Shown here: one piece after another, positions 6,928-15,297 of the stretch
Position numbering within the stretch: position 1 is the first letter of the stretch
Layout of the letters: each line of letters begins with the position of its first letter
Source: Paraclostridium ghonii
GTDB taxonomy: Bacteria; Bacillota; Clostridia; Peptostreptococcales; Peptostreptococcaceae
Reading direction: 5' to 3'
Length of the DNA stretch: 16,959 nt
Assembly: GCF_023653455.1 (NCBI RefSeq)
Contig: NZ_JAKEDR010000063.1
Coordinates: 1-16,959, forward strand
Notes under the pieces: model-generated
Seen by the model: only the letters and a program-made list of their open reading frames with translations
Databases searched by the model: none
What the model was told of the DNA's origin: nothing
Program-made: the position numbers and the translations under genes

Positions 6928-7100
6928 CAAATATAATAAAGAATATAGCTAAGAAGTAAAATAATAGTAAGATTAGCCGTATACTACGTTACATGACTAA
7001 GGAGGTTTATGCTTTTAAAGCATAAACAACTAGGGTGGCAAAGCAGGTAATAAGACTTTCGTCCCTTTTTTTAAAGAAGGGATATGAGAGTCTTTTTTTA
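6928..7100 (+). promoter_or_regulatory. Divergent T-box-like transcription attenuator leader of the pxp operon
   Basis: The leader has the layout of a T-box element. A strong hairpin (GTTTATGCT 7005-7013 with AGCATAAAC 7019-7027) sits where stem III belongs. AGGG (7032-7035), the bulge TGGCAAA (7036-7042) and TCCCT (7062-7066) would form the antiterminator; CCCT is also part of the terminator, so the two forms exclude each other. TGGC could pair with a GCCA 3' end of an uncharged tRNA. Departures from the family: the normally strict ACC after TGGN is AAA, and the space upstream (6928-7004) is too short for a full stem I. It contains only small helices, TTAG/CTAA (6973-6976/6997-7000) around CGTA/TACG, competing with GCTAA/TTAGC (6948-6952/6973-6977). 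It may be a reduced T-box or another attenuator. No specifier codon can be assigned. Confidence 0.5.
7052..7099 (+). terminator. Attenuator terminator in the pxp leader
   Basis: AAGACT (7052-7057) pairs with AGTCTT (7089-7094) and the inner CCCTT (7063-7067) with AAGGG (7077-7081); T's run from 7093 to 7099. Because it precedes pxpA by about 65 bp and overlaps the antiterminator strand, it should act conditionally. Confidence 0.8.
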
Positions 7101-7164
7101 TACATAAAATTTATAAGATAGGAGAACAAATTTTATAAAAAATATAAATTGGAGGGATTGGAAA

Positions 7165-7935
7165 ATGTATAAAGTAGATTTAAATAGTGATTTAGGGGAA
7201 AGTTTTGGATGTTACAAAATAGGTATGGATGATGAAGTTTTAAAGCACATAACGTCAGCTAATATAGCTTGTGGATTTCATGCTGGAGATCCAATCCAAA
7301 TGGACAAAACTGTAAAATTGGCTTTAGAAAATAATGTAAAAATAGGCGCACATCCAGGCTTTATGGATATCATGGGGTTTGGAAGAAGAGAAATGAAAAT
7401 TAGCAAAGAAGAAGTTAAGGCATATATTAAGTACCAATTAGGAGCCCTTAATTCTTTTGCAGTTTCAAATGGACAAAAGCTACAACACATAAAAGCTCAT
7501 GGAGCACTTTATAATATGGCAGCAAAAGATTATGAGTTAGCATTAGCAATATCACAAGCTGTTTACGAGGTTGATAAAGATATAATATTACTTGGACTTG
7601 CAAATAGTTCTATGATAGATGCAGGTAAAGAAGTTGGGTTAAAAGTTGCTAGCGAAGTTTTTGCAGATAGAGCATACAATAGTGATGGAACTTTAGTTTC
7701 AAGAAGTATAGAAGGTTCTATTATACATGACACAGAGATTGCAATAAAAAGAGTTATAAAAATGGTAAAAGAAAATAAGGTAGAGGCTATAAATGGAAAA
7801 TACATAAATATAAAAGCAGATTCTATATGTGTACATGGAGATAATCCAAAAGCTATAGAATTTGTAAAAAATATAAGAGAAGAACTTATAAGAGAAGGAA
7901 TAAAAATATCTTGTATAAATGAAATTATTAAATAA
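7165..7935 (+). CDS. pxpA: 5-oxoprolinase subunit A (LamB/YcsF family)
   Basis: Cytoplasmic enzyme subunit of 256 residues, the normal length for PxpA. With PxpB and PxpC it carries out ATP-dependent hydrolysis of 5-oxoproline (pyroglutamate), a damage product of glutamine and glutamate, to glutamate. Family motifs are intact: [12 protein letters not shown] at the start, [12 protein letters not shown] (about 33-44), [18 protein letters not shown] (about 61-78), [12 protein letters not shown] (about 109-120), [15 protein letters not shown] (about 166-180) and ICVHGDNP near 220. The ATG at 7165 follows GGAGG. It opens the operon pxpA-transporter-pxpB-pxpC behind the attenuator leader, 14 bp before the transporter gene. 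The same association exists as ycsF-ycsG-kipI-kipA in Bacillus subtilis; ycsI and kipR are missing here. Confidence 0.95.
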   Translation: MYKVDLNSDLGESFGCYKIGMDDEVLKHITSANIACGFHAGDPIQMDKTVKLALENNVKIGAHPGFMDIMGFGRREMKISKEEVKAYIKYQLGALNSFAVSNGQKLQHIKAHGALYNMAAKDYELALAISQAVYEVDKDIILLGLANSSMIDAGKEVGLKVASEVFADRAYNSDGTLVSRSIEGSIIHDTEIAIKRVIKMVKENKVEAINGKYINIKADSICVHGDNPKAIEFVKNIREELIREGIKISCINEIIK

Positions 7936-7949
7936 TTGGAGGGGTATTT

Positions 7950-9140
7950 GTGTCTGATAAAAAAAATTTAACAGCTATTATGGGAGCTGCCTTTATAATG
8001 GCAACTTCAGCTATTGGTCCAGGCTTTTTAACACAAACAGCTACATTTACAGAGACCTATGGAGCTAGTTTTGGGTTTGTAGTTTTAATAACTACTATAT
8101 TTTTTATTGGAGCTCAGCTTAATGTATGGAGGATAATAGGAGTATCGGGGCTTAGAGGTCAAGATATAGCAAATAAGGTTTTGCCAGGATTAGGATATTT
8201 CATAGCTGTATTAGTTGGAATAGGAGGACTTGCATTTAATATAGGAAATGTAGGTGGAGCCGCGCTTGGAGTAAATGTAATGTTTAATTCAGATGTTACA
8301 ATAGCAACAGCAGTATGCGGATTTATAGCTATAGCAATTTTCTTAATAAAAGAATCTGGTCCGATAATAGATAGATTTACAAGGGTTTTAGCCATTATAG
8401 TTATACTTGTAGTAGGATACGTTGCTATAATAAATAAGCCAGATATGGGTCAAGTTATAAAAGGAACTTTTGTTCCGGAAAATCCAGTTGGATTAATATT
8501 TCCAATAATAACTCTTTTAGGAGGAAGTGTTGGAGGCTATATAACTTTTGCTGGAGGACATAGATTAATTGATGCAGGGATAACAGGAGAAGAAAATTTA
8601 AAAGATGTAACGAGATCATCAATACTTGGTATAAGTGTAGCAACTATAGTAAGGGTTTTATTATTTCTAGCTGTTTTTGCAGTTGTTTCACAAGGAATAA
8701 GCTTAGATCCTACAAATCCAGCAGCATCAGCATTTAAATATGGAGCAGGAAATTTGGGATATAAATTCTTTGGATTAGTTTTATGGAGTGCAAGTATAAC
8801 ATCTGTTATAGGAGCTGCTTACACATCTGTTTCTTTCATAAAAACACTACATCCTTTTATAGAAAAACATGAAAATAAATTTATAATATTATTTATATTT
8901 GTTTCAACATTAATAATGGTAGTAGTAGGAAACCCGGCAAGCTTACTTATTTTAGCAGGATCTTTAAATGGATTAATCCTTCCTATTACTTTAGGCGTTG
9001 TATTATTAGCTTCTAAAAATAAAGAAATAGTTGGAGAATATAAACATCCTAAATGGTTATTAATTATTGGGATTTTAGTAGTTATAGTTACTGCAATAGG
9101 AGGATTAATGTCATTACAGAATATAACTAAGTTATTTTAA
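7950..9140 (+). CDS. NRAMP-fold membrane transporter of the pxp operon (YcsG-like)
   Basis: Multi-pass membrane protein of 396 residues, about 11 predicted membrane segments, starting at a GTG (7950) behind TTGGAGGGG. The N-terminus (SAIGPGFLTQTATF) and overall length match the NRAMP superfamily branch found with pxp genes, such as B. subtilis YcsG. Metal-transporting NRAMP proteins have a DPGN motif in the first membrane helix and an MPH motif in the sixth. Here the first is IGPGFL and the region corresponding to the sixth reads GGYITFAGGHR, so the known metal-ligating residues are not evident. Its place between pxpA and pxpB suggests uptake of 5-oxoproline or a related acid, but that is inferred. 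A divalent-metal role cannot be excluded. Confidence 0.85.
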   Translation: MSDKKNLTAIMGAAFIMATSAIGPGFLTQTATFTETYGASFGFVVLITTIFFIGAQLNVWRIIGVSGLRGQDIANKVLPGLGYFIAVLVGIGGLAFNIGNVGGAALGVNVMFNSDVTIATAVCGFIAIAIFLIKESGPIIDRFTRVLAIIVILVVGYVAIINKPDMGQVIKGTFVPENPVGLIFPIITLLGGSVGGYITFAGGHRLIDAGITGEENLKDVTRSSILGISVATIVRVLLFLAVFAVVSQGISLDPTNPAASAFKYGAGNLGYKFFGLVLWSASITSVIGAAYTSVSFIKTLHPFIEKHENKFIILFIFVSTLIMVVVGNPASLLILAGSLNGLILPITLGVVLLASKNKEIVGEYKHPKWLLIIGILVVIVTAIGGLMSLQNITKLF

Positions 9141-9164
9141 ATTAATTAATAGGAGGATTAGATT

Positions 9165-9878
9165 ATGGAGACAAAATATTTATTAGCTGGGGATAAATCT
9201 ATAGTTGTTGAGCTTGGAGACACTATAGATGAAGAGATAAATAGAAAAGTTATAAATTTAATGAAAAATATAGAAGAATCTAATTTAATGGAGTCAATAG
9301 ATGAGATGATACCAACATACAGATCTCTTATGATAAATTATAATCCATTAAAAGTAACATTTAACAATCTTATAAATTCTATAAAGGAAATAGAAAGCAA
9401 TTTAAAAATTTCAGATAAAGGAGAAATTAAGGTAGTAAAAATACCTGTTTTATATGGAGATGATTTTGGACCTGATATAGAAACTGTTGCAAAACAGAAT
9501 GACTTAACTATTGAAGAGGTTATAAAACTTCATAGTGAAGTTGAATACTTGGTATATATGTTAGGATTTACACCTGGATTTACATATTTAGGAGGAATGA
9601 ATAAAAAACTAGAAACACCTAGATTATCAAACCCTAGAGTTAAGATACCGGCAGGGTCTGTAGGTATAGCTGGAAAACAAACAGGGGTATATCCTATAGA
9701 TAGCCCTGGAGGATGGCAATTAATAGGAAGAACACCTATTGATTTATATGAGCCTAAAAGAGAGAAACCTATACTATTAAGCGCAGGAGATTACGTTAAA
9801 TTTATTCCTATAACTAAAGAAAAATTTGAAAAAATTTTAAGTGAAGGAGGATCTAATCAATGGGATTCACAGTTTTAA
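9165..9878 (+). CDS. pxpB: 5-oxoprolinase subunit B (KipI family)
   Basis: Cytoplasmic subunit of 237 residues, ATG at 9165 behind AGGAGG. The C-terminal half has the hallmark carboxyltransferase-like (AHS1) sequence: MLGFTPGFTYLGG (about 130-142), PRLSNPRVKIPAGSVGIAG (about 149-167), QTGVYPIDSPGGWQLIGRTP (about 169-188). The B. subtilis homologue KipI was first described as an inhibitor of the sporulation kinase KinA; the PxpB role in 5-oxoproline hydrolysis was established later. Its 3' end overlaps pxpC by 19 bases, so the two are translationally coupled and made in equal amounts, as expected for a complex. Confidence 0.95.
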   Translation: METKYLLAGDKSIVVELGDTIDEEINRKVINLMKNIEESNLMESIDEMIPTYRSLMINYNPLKVTFNNLINSIKEIESNLKISDKGEIKVVKIPVLYGDDFGPDIETVAKQNDLTIEEVIKLHSEVEYLVYMLGFTPGFTYLGGMNKKLETPRLSNPRVKIPAGSVGIAGKQTGVYPIDSPGGWQLIGRTPIDLYEPKREKPILLSAGDYVKFIPITKEKFEKILSEGGSNQWDSQF

Positions 9879-10876
9879 AAAAAGGTTTATTAAGCTTAAT
9901 CCAAGGTGGTCCTAGAGTAGGATTTCAACAATATGGAGTTCCAGCTTCTGGAGCAATGGATGACTATTCATTGAGAGTTGCTAATTTATTGGTTGGAAAT
10001 GACGAATATGAGGCATGTATTGAAGCGTTGATAGTTGGACCAAGTATAAAATTTCATGAAAAATCTATTATAGCTATAACTGGTGGAGACTTAGGGCCTA
10101 TGCTAAATGGAATAGAAATTGATATGTATAGAAGTTACATTGTAAACAAAGGAGATATATTATCTTTTTCAGGAATGAAAAATGGATGTAGAACATATAT
10201 TTCATTTGGTGGAGGTATAGATGTTCCTATTGTTATGGGGAGCAAATCAACATATACAAAAGCTAATTTAGGTGGATATGAAGGTAGAGAACTTAAAGAT
10301 GGAGACTATGTAAATCTCTTTGAATTTGACGGGAATATAAATTCAATATTGCCTAAGAAATATATACCAAAGTATGAAAATGAAATTACATTAAGAGTAA
10401 TAAGAGGACCTCAAGATGATATGTTTGACAAAAACAGTATGGAGATTTTTTTAAATTCTATATATGATATAACCAATGAATGCGACAGAATGGGATATAG
10501 ACTATCTGGAGAAAAAATAAATCATATAAATGGAGCAGATATAGTATCTGATGGAATAGCTTTTGGAGCAATTCAAGTTCCAGGACATGGAAATCCTATT
10601 ATAATGATGGCAGACAGACAAACTGTAGGTGGGTATGCGAAAATAGCTAACGTTATAAGTGTAGATTTGTATAAATTGGCTCAAGCAAAACCAGGAGATA
10701 AAGTTAGGTTTAAAGAAGTAGATATATATGAATCTCATAGAATTTTTAAAAAATATGAACATGTAATAGATGAGATTAAAAGTAATATGAAAACTTTTGA
10801 AGTAATAAATAAAAAAACATATAGTATAAATTTAAATGGAATTAAGTATGATGTAATATGTGAAGAAATTCGTTAA
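9860..10876 (+). CDS. pxpC: 5-oxoprolinase subunit C (KipA family)
   Basis: Cytoplasmic subunit of 338 residues, the usual size for the AHS2/biotin-dependent-carboxyltransferase-like family. The ATG at 9860 lies inside pxpB behind AAGGAGG (9844-9850). Diagnostic motifs: LIQGGPRVGFQQYGVPASGAM (split here as LIQGGPRVG and YGVPASGAMDDYS, about 14-34), EACIEALIVGP, ITGGDLGP (about 74-81), SFGGGIDVP near 115, FGAIQVPGHGNPIIMMADRQT (split as FGAIQVPG and PIIMMADRQTVGGY, about 235-260). It forms the catalytic assembly with PxpB and PxpA. It closes the operon; a long inverted repeat starts 34 bp after the stop. Confidence 0.95.
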   Translation: MGFTVLKKGLLSLIQGGPRVGFQQYGVPASGAMDDYSLRVANLLVGNDEYEACIEALIVGPSIKFHEKSIIAITGGDLGPMLNGIEIDMYRSYIVNKGDILSFSGMKNGCRTYISFGGGIDVPIVMGSKSTYTKANLGGYEGRELKDGDYVNLFEFDGNINSILPKKYIPKYENEITLRVIRGPQDDMFDKNSMEIFLNSIYDITNECDRMGYRLSGEKINHINGADIVSDGIAFGAIQVPGHGNPIIMMADRQTVGGYAKIANVISVDLYKLAQAKPGDKVRFKEVDIYESHRIFKKYEHVIDEIKSNMKTFEVINKKTYSINLNGIKYDVICEEIR

Positions 10877-10910
10877 ATTTGTATAACTTATTTTTATACA
10901 CTCATAAATT

Positions 10911-10976
10911 GCTAATATCTAATGCTTCTTCAACAGACTAGAAAATGGCTAAAATGTCAGAGGATTAGATATTAGC
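10911..10976 (+). repeat. Long inverted repeat after pxpC, structured RNA or weak terminator
   Basis: GCTAATATCTAAT (10911-10923) and ATTAGATATTAGC (10964-10976) are perfect 13-bp complements. After one bulged base the stem can continue with CTTCT (10925-10929) against AGAGG (10959-10963). No strong T-run follows on either strand, so a standard terminator is not supported. It lies between pxpC and a decayed minus-strand gene. A small 6-bp hairpin, GTATAA/TTATAC (10881-10899), precedes it. The role is unknown. Confidence 0.55.
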
Positions 10977-11047
10977 AGCTTACTATACTTTTGTAATTTT
11001 AAAATATTTAAATAGATTAAAGATTTTAAAAAGAATAGTTAAAAAAT

Positions 11048-11257
11048 CTAAAACTGTTTAAATTTAGGAGGCTTTTCTACTCTCATTTCTAAAATATAAC
11101 CACATTCAGTACATATATCAAATATTATATTTGATTCTACCTAAGTTGAAAACATATTAGCTCGAAATATTTTCTCATTACCAATTTGTTTTATTTTACC
11201 TATTTCCTTACATCCACATTTAGATAAACTTTTATTGCGTTCACAGATATATCTCAT
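11048..11257 (-). pseudogene. Decayed small zinc-ribbon protein gene
   Basis: On the minus strand, 70 codons run from ATG (11257) to TAG (11048) with one in-frame TAG at codon 39 (11143-11141). The translation continues sensibly across the stop: before it, MRYICERNKSLSKCGCKEIG; after it, IIFDICTECGYILEMRVEKP. This fits the short clostridial zinc-ribbon proteins of about 60-70 residues, often labelled as TFIIIB-like. The second Cys pair (CTEC) is intact; the first is altered (CERN, then CGC). No ribosome-binding site precedes the ATG. The premature stop, blurred first knuckle and missing RBS argue for a pseudogene. A sequencing error at one base is the alternative. It is the only minus-strand coding trace in the window. 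Confidence 0.6.
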
Positions 11258-11395
11258 TTTAATCTTAATAAAAAATATATAGTAACATTATAATAATATA
11301 TATGATCGATTCCAATTTATTTAATTATAAAAATTAATATTGATATTTAGCATTGTTTTTGTAAATTCAGTATAAAATTTAAAAAAGATACTAAT

Positions 11396-11429
11396 TTCGA
11401 CAAAAATCTATGGTTAAAAAGTGTATACT
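11396..11429 (+). promoter_or_regulatory. Candidate Spo0A-controlled promoter
   Basis: TTCGACAAA (11396-11404) is the exact reverse complement of the 0A-box consensus TTTGTCGAA. A -10-like TATACT lies at 11424-11429, leaving 21 bp after a TTGACA-like TCGACA (11397-11402). Over-long spacing with a 0A box at the -35 region is the arrangement known for Spo0A-activated promoters such as spoIIG of B. subtilis. One box could arise by chance in 17 kb, so this needs testing. It would drive the gene at 11467 and probably the kinase gene after it. Confidence 0.45.
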
Positions 11430-11466
11430 CGTAGTATCAATAAAAAAGTATCAAAGGGGTGATCCC

Positions 11467-12030
11467 ATGAAAATAAAACATAGTTTATTTAACCGGAAAA
11501 ACTTTAATTGTAATCAAGAAATATATATAGAAGAAAATAATATAAGAGAGTTAAGTAAAAAAACTATAGGATATAGCTATTTAAAAGAATTTAAAATAAA
11601 CAAAGATTACTTAGATAATTTTGATTTTCAAGTTACAGATAAAGAAATGCTGAAAAAAATAAGTTGGGTAGATTCTATAGATAATATAAAAGAAGTTGGA
11701 GATATAGAAGGTGAATATCCAACTGAATTTAAAAAAAATTCTCTTTATTATAAGTCTATATATATGTGTCCAAATTGCAATGAGCAGGTACTATACAAAG
11801 TTAGATCATATGATATAGGAACAAAATTTAATAATACAAATAAAAGATTACACCATATATATACTTGCCCTAAGTGTAGAATATTTTTAGCATCAATTAG
11901 GATATATAGCAAGTTGCATTCTAAATGGATAGGAAATAAGCTTTCAAATTATGCACTTATAAGTGACAGTTATCCAAGATTAAAGTACAGAAGGATTGTT
12001 GCATACACTGAAAGCTTACATAGTGAGTAG
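11467..12030 (+). CDS. Uncharacterised protein with a four-cysteine zinc-ribbon
   Basis: I do not recognise this 187-residue protein. The ATG at 11467 is chosen because AAGGGGTGA precedes it; an in-frame ATG at 11410 lies before the candidate promoter's likely start and has no RBS. The N-terminal 95 residues are polar and charged with no clear domain. The C-terminal half has CPNC at about 101-104 and CPKC at about 136-139, a treble-clef or zinc-ribbon spacing of about 31 residues, followed by a basic region (KLHSKWIGNK, RLKYRRIV) that could contact nucleic acid. There is no signal peptide or membrane segment, so it is cytoplasmic. It is 30 bp before the sensor kinase gene and probably co-transcribed. 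The possible Spo0A promoter lies upstream. Function unknown. Confidence 0.75.
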   Translation: MKIKHSLFNRKNFNCNQEIYIEENNIRELSKKTIGYSYLKEFKINKDYLDNFDFQVTDKEMLKKISWVDSIDNIKEVGDIEGEYPTEFKKNSLYYKSIYMCPNCNEQVLYKVRSYDIGTKFNNTNKRLHHIYTCPKCRIFLASIRIYSKLHSKWIGNKLSNYALISDSYPRLKYRRIVAYTESLHSE

Positions 12031-12060
12031 TAATAAGTAAAGATTTAGGAGATAAAGCTT

Positions 12061-15000
12061 ATGCAAAAAATAAGATATTTGAAATTATTTATATTAATAG
12101 TTTTTATATTAATATTTAAAACTAATATTTCTAATGCACAAGAAAGTATAAACTTTAAAAATATAACTATAAATCAAGGGCTATCTCAAGGAACTGTCCA
12201 AGCTATAGAACAAGACAGTAAAGGGCGTATATGGATAGGAACTAACGATGGGTTAAACGTTTACAATGGTTATGAATTTAAAGTTTATGGGCAAAAAAAA
12301 GATCCTCAGAAAGGATTATTAAATAGTTATATTGTAGATATAAAAGAAGATAAACAGGGGAATTTATGGGTAGCTACTTTAGGAGGAGTAAGTAAAATAA
12401 ATACTGAAACAGATACAATAAAAAATTATTATAACAGTAAAGATAATGGAAATTTATCGGATAGAAGTATTTATGATATTTTGATAAATAAAGAAGGGAA
12501 TATTTTAATTGCAACGGCAAAAGGTATAGATATATATGATAAAAAACAAGATAAATTTAAACCTGCAATAAAAAATATGAGAGATTTTAAAAGTAAGTAT
12601 GTATATGATATAAAAGAAGATGACTATGGGAACTACTGGATTGGGACTAAAAAAGGAGTATATAGGCTAGACAAAGATAGTGGGAAGGTTGAAGGATTTC
12701 TAACTAAAGAAACTTATGGAAAGGATTTATCGATATATAAATTATACTTAGATAAAGAAGAAAACTTATGGATAGGAACAAGAGATGAAAACTTATATAA
12801 ATTAAATATAAGGAATAAAAAAATAAAAGAGTATGAACCACCTAAAGGTATAGACAAAAAAGCATCTATAAGAGATATATTACAAGATAGAAATAAAGAG
12901 CTTTGGCTAGCGACAGATTCAGGGCTAGTTAAATATGATAAGTCAAAAGATAAATTTAGGGTGTACCAAAAAGGAAAATATGATGTTAATGGATTAACTG
13001 ATAATTTAATATTTTGTATAATGGAAGATAAAACAGGTCTTTTATGGCTAGGAACTTATTCTGGAATAAGTATATTTGATTCAAAAACCACTATGAATTA
13101 TTATAAACAAGACCCAAATACAGAAGGTGAAACATCAATTTCAGATAATATGGTAAGTGGAGTTTATAAAGATGAAGATGGATTAGTGTGGATTGGAAGT
13201 AATACAGAGGGTGTTACGGTATTAAATAGAGAAAAAGAAATTGCTAAGTATATAAAAGAAGAAGATGGATTAAGTAGTAATAAAGTATATGATATAAAAG
13301 GTAAAGGAGATTTAATTGTAATATCAACAGATGATGGAGTTAATGTGATAAATAAAAAAGAAAATACATTTAAAGTATATAAAAAAGAAAATGGATTAAA
13401 AGACACAAATGTACGAAGTTTGCTAATAGACGATAATAATGATGTTTGGTTAGGAACTACTGAAGGAGTTGAAATATTGAATTTAGATACAGGCTATATA
13501 AAAGATATGTCAAAATTAGAATCTAAATACAATATTGAAGATAAATTAAATGGATGTATTTATAAAGATAGTAGAGGATTCTATTGGATAGGGTATTTTG
13601 TAGATGGTGGGCTTTTAAAATTTGATCCCAAAACACAAGAAACTAAGCTTTATAGAATGAAAGAAGATGGAACAAGCTCTATTAGTAATAACTCTGTTTT
13701 TTCCATAAATGAAGATAAAGAAGGAAACTTATGGATAGGAACAAATTATGGTATTAATAAATTTAATCCTAAAACAGAAAAATTTGAAGTCTATACAGTG
13801 GAAGATGGATTACCGAATAATAATATATATGGAATAATAATAGATGAGTTAGATCATATATGGGTGAGTACTAACTATGGATTATCAAAGTTTGATTATA
13901 AGAAAAATGAATTTACAAATTTTGATATAGTAGATGGATTACAGGGGAGGGAGTTTAATGGTAAATCATTTCATATAAGCGGTGATGGTGAGATTTTTTT
14001 TGGAGGAACTAATGGACTAAACTCATTTAGGTGTGAAGAGTTAAAGAAGAAAAAGTTCTATATAGATTTATCTATAGGAGATATATACGTAAATGAAAAG
14101 AAATATAAAAATATTGAAGATAGAAGTTTTAAATATAATGAAAATAATATAACTATAGAAATGTTTTTACCATATTATAAAAATATAAGAGATACTAAGT
14201 ACTATTATAAGATAGTTGGAATAGATAACGATTTCAAAGATGCTAAAAGTAATAAATTAAATTTAGTTAATTTAAATCCAGGAAAGTATACTTTAAAATT
14301 AAAGGCTATAAATAATAACGTAGCTGAATCTAATGAAAAAACTATTAATTTTACAGTAAAACCACCTATTTGGAAAAGCAAAACCGCTATTACTATATAC
14401 ATAATTATAATTATATTCGCTATTGTGTATTATAATAGTAAAGTTAAACTTTTAGATGCAATGGTAAATAAAAGAACTAAAGCTCTTACAAAGGAAATTG
14501 AAAAAAGTGAGAAATTATTTAATAAAGTTTTAAGTTTAGAAAAGAAAAAGAATAACTATTTTGTAAACTTATCTCATGAATTAAGGACTCCATTAAATGT
14601 GATATCATCTACAGAGCAACTGATAAGTGCTATGGTTAATAAAAAAGGAGTCGGTAAAGAAAGTTTAAAATATCATATGAATATAATTAATAAAAATACA
14701 GAGAGGTTATTAGAATTAATTACGAATTTAATGGATATAGAAAAAATAGAGTATGGTAAATATAAAATAAATAAAACAAAACAAGATATAGTTGAAGTTA
14801 TAGAGAATGAAGCTTTAAGGTTAAAAAATCATGTTGAGTGTAAAGGGATAGAGTTTATTATAGATCCAGAAATCGAAGAAAAAATTGTTTGTTTTGATAA
14901 AAAAGAAATAAAAAGATGCATTGAGAATTTAATAAGTAATGCTGTTAAATATACTCCAGAAGGTGGAACTATAGAAGTAGGAATAAAAGACCATGGTGAC

Positions 15001-15231
15001 AAAGTAGAGATATATGTAAAAGATAATGGAATTGGAATTGATGAAGAAAATAAGAGAATTATATTTGATAGGTTTAGGCAAGTTGTAGATGCAAATGAAG
15101 CAATTCAAAACTCCAGTGGATTAGGACTTACAATAACTAAAGACATAGTGAACTTGCATGGAGGAGAAATTTATATTGAAAGTGAATTAGGAAAAGGTAG
15201 CAAATTTATCATAGTTTTGCCAACTAAATAA
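12061..15231 (+). CDS. Sensor histidine kinase with two extracellular beta-propellers
   Basis: Membrane sensor kinase of 1056 residues; ATG at 12061 behind AGGAGA. A signal peptide or N-terminal anchor (residues about 5-26, ending SNA) exports a sensor with about 14 Reg_prop repeats (LWIGTN-GL type), enough for two seven-bladed propellers (about 30-665). A Y_Y_Y immunoglobulin-like domain follows (about 700-772, with YYYKIVGID), then one membrane helix (about 774-793), a coiled segment, HisKA with His839 in NLSHELRTP, and HATPase_c with ENLISNAVKYTP, DNGIGID, FDRFRQ and GLGLTI. This is the architecture of Bacteroides hybrid two-component sensors, but it stops after the ATPase: no receiver or AraC domain. 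No response regulator is adjacent. The ligand is unknown; relatives sense glycans. It may form an operon with the gene at 11467. Confidence 0.93.
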   Translation: MQKIRYLKLFILIVFILIFKTNISNAQESINFKNITINQGLSQGTVQAIEQDSKGRIWIGTNDGLNVYNGYEFKVYGQKKDPQKGLLNSYIVDIKEDKQGNLWVATLGGVSKINTETDTIKNYYNSKDNGNLSDRSIYDILINKEGNILIATAKGIDIYDKKQDKFKPAIKNMRDFKSKYVYDIKEDDYGNYWIGTKKGVYRLDKDSGKVEGFLTKETYGKDLSIYKLYLDKEENLWIGTRDENLYKLNIRNKKIKEYEPPKGIDKKASIRDILQDRNKELWLATDSGLVKYDKSKDKFRVYQKGKYDVNGLTDNLIFCIMEDKTGLLWLGTYSGISIFDSKTTMNYYKQDPNTEGETSISDNMVSGVYKDEDGLVWIGSNTEGVTVLNREKEIAKYIKEEDGLSSNKVYDIKGKGDLIVISTDDGVNVINKKENTFKVYKKENGLKDTNVRSLLIDDNNDVWLGTTEGVEILNLDTGYIKDMSKLESKYNIEDKLNGCIYKDSRGFYWIGYFVDGGLLKFDPKTQETKLYRMKEDGTSSISNNSVFSINEDKEGNLWIGTNYGINKFNPKTEKFEVYTVEDGLPNNNIYGIIIDELDHIWVSTNYGLSKFDYKKNEFTNFDIVDGLQGREFNGKSFHISGDGEIFFGGTNGLNSFRCEELKKKKFYIDLSIGDIYVNEKKYKNIEDRSFKYNENNITIEMFLPYYKNIRDTKYYYKIVGIDNDFKDAKSNKLNLVNLNPGKYTLKLKAINNNVAESNEKTINFTVKPPIWKSKTAITIYIIIIIFAIVYYNSKVKLLDAMVNKRTKALTKEIEKSEKLFNKVLSLEKKKNNYFVNLSHELRTPLNVISSTEQLISAMVNKKGVGKESLKYHMNIINKNTERLLELITNLMDIEKIEYGKYKINKTKQDIVEVIENEALRLKNHVECKGIEFIIDPEIEEKIVCFDKKEIKRCIENLISNAVKYTPEGGTIEVGIKDHGDKVEIYVKDNGIGIDEENKRIIFDRFRQVVDANEAIQNSSGLGLTITKDIVNLHGGEIYIESELGKGSKFIIVLPTK

Positions 15232-15238
15232 TGATACA

Positions 15239-15271
15239 AAAAATAGAATACATTGAGTGTATTCTATTTTT
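15239..15271 (+). terminator. Terminator after the sensor kinase gene
   Basis: AAAAATAGAATACA (15239-15252) pairs perfectly with TGTATTCTATTTTT (15258-15271) around a 5-nt loop. The A-tract before and T-tract after the stem would let it act in both directions. It closes the kinase transcript. Confidence 0.88.
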
Positions 15272-15297
15272 GGATTTATAAAAAAGATTAGTAAAGC

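Noticed and set aside
10881..10899. GTATAA/TTATAC hairpin after pxpC, similar to the matrix-operon dyads
   Set aside because: The spacer is 7 rather than 6, it follows a stop codon rather than a promoter, and short AT dyads are common here.
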